From the NCBI RefSeq assembly GCF_900111445.1, contig NZ_FOHE01000001.1, forward strand, positions 295,319 to 359,318: a stretch of DNA of 64,000 nucleotides. The letters are read 5' to 3'. Position numbers and translations under genes: made by a program. Within the stretch, counting starts at the first letter, position 1; every line of letters begins with the position of its first letter. This document shows, piece after piece, positions 62,147 through 64,000 of this stretch. Source of the DNA: Oceanobacillus limi. GTDB lineage: Bacteria > Bacillota > Bacilli > Bacillales > Amphibacillaceae. The notes below the pieces were generated by a model, which did not search any database, was not told the origin of the DNA, and saw only the letters and a program-made list of their open reading frames with translations.

Positions 62147-62899
62147 ATGATTACAAGAAAAAGTAAACGTGAAATTGAACAAATGCAAAAAGCAGGAGAT
62201 TTACTTGTAGAGATCCATAAAGAGATAGGAAAAATGATTAAACCGGGTATTACTACGTTAGAAATCGATGCTTTTGTGGAAAAGTATTTGGAAGAGCATG
62301 GTGCAACTGGAGAACAAAAAGGTTACAACGGCTATCCATATGTAACATGTGCTTCTATTAATGACGAGATTTGTCATGGCTTTCCTCGTGATGAAAAATT
62401 AGCTGATGGAGATATTGTAACCATTGACATGGTCGTGAATTTAAATGGAGGCTTAGCTGATTCAGCATGGACCTATGCCGTTGGGAATGTAGACGAAAAA
62501 GGAAAACGTCTGATGGATGTTACGAAAACATCTCTTTATAAAGGACTAGAACAGGCGAAAGCTGGAAATCGCATTGGAGATATCGGTCATGCAATTCAAA
62601 CATATGCAGAGGCAGAAGGATTCTCCGTAGTACGTGACTTTACTGGACATGGGATCGGGCCAACGATTCACGAAGACCCACATATTCCTCATTTTGGACT
62701 ACCAAATAAGGGACTTCGTCTTAAAGAAGGAATGGTCATTACCATTGAGCCAATGATTAATGAGGGAAGCTGGCAGAGTCAAATGGATAGCAATAATTGG
62801 ACAGCAAGAACGGTTGATAAAGGGCGTTCAGCACAATATGAACACACCATTGTGATCACGAAAGATGAGCCGATTATTATAACAGACCAAGATAAATAA
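62147..62899 (+). CDS. map: Type I methionine aminopeptidase
   Basis: A 250-residue enzyme that removes the initiator methionine from new proteins. The family pattern is complete: ASINDEICHGFP, TIDMVVNLNGGLADSAWTY (two metal-binding Asp), FTGHGIGPTIHEDPHIPHFG and MVITIEPMIN. It is the YflG-like group, an extra copy besides the map gene of the ribosomal protein region. ATG 62147 follows AAAGGAAGT with eight-base spacing; an in-frame ATG at 62114 has no ribosome binding site. Confidence 0.93.
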   Translation: MITRKSKREIEQMQKAGDLLVEIHKEIGKMIKPGITTLEIDAFVEKYLEEHGATGEQKGYNGYPYVTCASINDEICHGFPRDEKLADGDIVTIDMVVNLNGGLADSAWTYAVGNVDEKGKRLMDVTKTSLYKGLEQAKAGNRIGDIGHAIQTYAEAEGFSVVRDFTGHGIGPTIHEDPHIPHFGLPNKGLRLKEGMVITIEPMINEGSWQSQMDSNNWTARTVDKGRSAQYEHTIVITKDEPIIITDQDK

Positions 62900-62927
62900 G
62901 TGCGTTGATTTTTGGGGAGGGATCGAG

Positions 62928-63704
62928 ATGCGAGTTGTGTCACTTTGTCCAAGTAATACGGAAATCATGGAATACCTCGGAAAGACAAATCTGTTAGTTG
63001 GCGTTGATAACTTTTCAGACTTTCCACAAGCTGTATTAGACTTACCTAGGGTAGGACCAGATTTATCGATTGATATGGAAAAGGTGGCTTCGTTAAAACC
63101 AGATCTCGTCCTTGCTTCTTTAAGTGTTCCAGGAATGGAAAAGAATATTGAAGGATTAGAGGAAAAGGAACTTCCGTATATTACGCTTGACCCCAATTCA
63201 TTGGATGAAATAGCAGATGATATTCAACAAGTGGGAAATGCGATTCATGAAAGAGAATTAGGAGAGCAAAAAGCGAATGAATTTCGTAACGAGATTCATT
63301 TTCACCGAAAACAAGCTTCAACATTTACCTCGAATCCAAGTCTGTACTGGGAATGGTGGCCAAAACCGATTTTCACTCCTGGTGGGACCAATTGGTTAAC
63401 AGAGATAAGTGAACTAGCAGGTGCACGTAATGTTTATGCTGACCATCAAATGGCCAGTGTTCAAACAGATTGGGATGACGTTAAAAGGAAGAATCCGGAT
63501 CATATTTGTATGGTGTGGGTTGGTGTAAAGGAAGAGAAAATGAATCCAGAACTCGTCAAAAAACGTCCAGGGTGGAGTAACATGGATGCCATCAAAGAAG
63601 GGAATATCCATGTATTGGAAGAGTCCTTATATTGTAGGCCATCCCCTCGGTTACTCGAAGGACTTCGTAAATTAACGGCACTATTGACGGGGGAAGACCG
63701 CTAA
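62928..63704 (+). CDS. Cobalamin/iron-binding-protein-like protein, cytoplasmic form
   Basis: A 258-residue protein of the class III periplasmic-binding superfamily (BtuF/FecB-like): VVSLCPSNTEIM, LVGVDNFSDFP, LKPDLVLAS and the middle helix and EWWPKPIFTPGGTNWL. There is no signal peptide or lipobox, unlike transport proteins such as YvrC, so it stays in the cytoplasm. No ABC transporter genes are adjacent. The ligand is unknown. ATG 62928 follows TGGGGAGGG and 28 bases separate it from the peptidase gene, so both may share a transcript. Confidence 0.8.
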   Translation: MRVVSLCPSNTEIMEYLGKTNLLVGVDNFSDFPQAVLDLPRVGPDLSIDMEKVASLKPDLVLASLSVPGMEKNIEGLEEKELPYITLDPNSLDEIADDIQQVGNAIHERELGEQKANEFRNEIHFHRKQASTFTSNPSLYWEWWPKPIFTPGGTNWLTEISELAGARNVYADHQMASVQTDWDDVKRKNPDHICMVWVGVKEEKMNPELVKKRPGWSNMDAIKEGNIHVLEESLYCRPSPRLLEGLRKLTALLTGEDR

Positions 63705-63727
63705 CTTGGTTTGAAGATTGTGACGTT

Positions 63728-64000
63728 GTTGATAACTAGGACTTGGAACGAACGTTGATAACTTGGAGCGAACGTCGATAACTTGGAGCGAACGTCGATA
63801 ATTCGGAACGAACAGTTGATAAGTCGGGATGAACGTCGATAACTCGGAACGAACGGTTGATAAGTCGGGATGAACGTCGATAACTCGGAACGAACGGTTG
63901 ATAACTCGGGATGAACGTCGATAATTCGGAGCTAATGGTTGATAAGTCGGGATGAACGTCGATAACTCGGATCTAACGGTTGATAAATTGGAACGAACGT
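63728..64000. repeat. 20/21-bp tandem repeat array, runs past the window end
   Basis: About thirteen imperfect units of the pattern GAACGTCGATAACTCGGAAC (20 bases) alternating with GAACGGTTGATAAGTCGGGAT (21 bases), so that in the middle of the array the real period is 41 bases. Stops occur in the forward frames, and I see no gene. The first and last units are degraded. Confidence 0.85.

Noticed and set aside
63728..64000. Tandem array at the window end as a CRISPR
   Set aside because: The units are contiguous without unique spacers and vary in sequence; it is a minisatellite.

Overview
The window is a 64 kb piece of a chromosome from a low-GC, spore-forming, rod-type member of the Bacillaceae. 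The evidence is an A/T-rich base composition, strong AGGAGG-type ribosome binding sites with frequent TTG and GTG starts, a gerA-type germination operon, YjcZ and YhcN/YlaJ sporulation proteins, sigI-rsgI, a B. subtilis-type Fnr and a yrrT-mccAB sulfur locus. The gene set fits the Oceanobacillus/Virgibacillus/Ornithinibacillus side of the family, but the genus is an inference that cannot be settled here. There is no phage, no intact insertion sequence and no CRISPR array; most of the window is ordinary core or near-core genome.

Layout. 1-7.3 kb: tail of an M20 carbamoylase, a CtaG-type membrane protein, a DinB protein, an alpha/beta hydrolase, small membrane proteins, two GNAT acetyltransferases, a MarR regulator and a HAD phosphatase damaged by a deletion. 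7.3-11.5 kb: an AAA ATPase, a noncoding stretch holding an IS200/IS605-like nested hairpin, an ECF sigma factor with a C-terminal SnoaL-like domain, an MFS exporter and a frameshifted small membrane gene; sigma gene and MFS gene share an almost identical promoter-like sequence. 11.5-21.3 kb: S9 peptidase, D-amino-acid transaminase, fnr with its own FNR box, a tandemly duplicated structured leader in front of tRNA-Gly, an ABC-class ATPase, queG, ogt, an amidase and trmL. 21.3-31.7 kb: odhAB, a purine permease, a nucleoside transporter, a MATE exporter and a second murG-like gene.

31.8-43.7 kb: an MMPL exporter with its MarR regulator, a glycine-betaine-type ABC importer, the three-gene gerA-type operon and a beta-carbonic anhydrase. 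43.7-49.2 kb: a repeat-rich spacer, then a bmrBCD-like operon (leader peptide, tandem attenuators, heterodimeric ABC exporter) followed by a membrane-anchored trypsin-like protease. 49.4-52.5 kb: sigI-rsgI, a YhdB-like protein and a YhcN/YlaJ lipoprotein behind a near-perfect sigma-G promoter. 52.7-56 kb: yrrT-luxS-mccA-mccB, which recycles S-adenosylhomocysteine sulfur to cysteine with LuxS in the place where B. subtilis has mtnN. 56-64 kb: a staygreen (chlorophyll Mg-dechelatase family) homologue, M20 dipeptidase, benzil-reductase-like SDR, two tiny YjcZ-type genes, an ABC exporter pair, methionine aminopeptidase, a B12/iron-binding-like protein, and a 20/21-bp tandem repeat running off the end of the window.

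The most interesting signals are noncoding: the ribosome-controlled attenuator before the bmrCD pair, the duplicated pseudoknot-like RNA upstream of tRNA-Gly, the paired ECF promoter, and several repeat families. No wholly new multi-gene system is evident.
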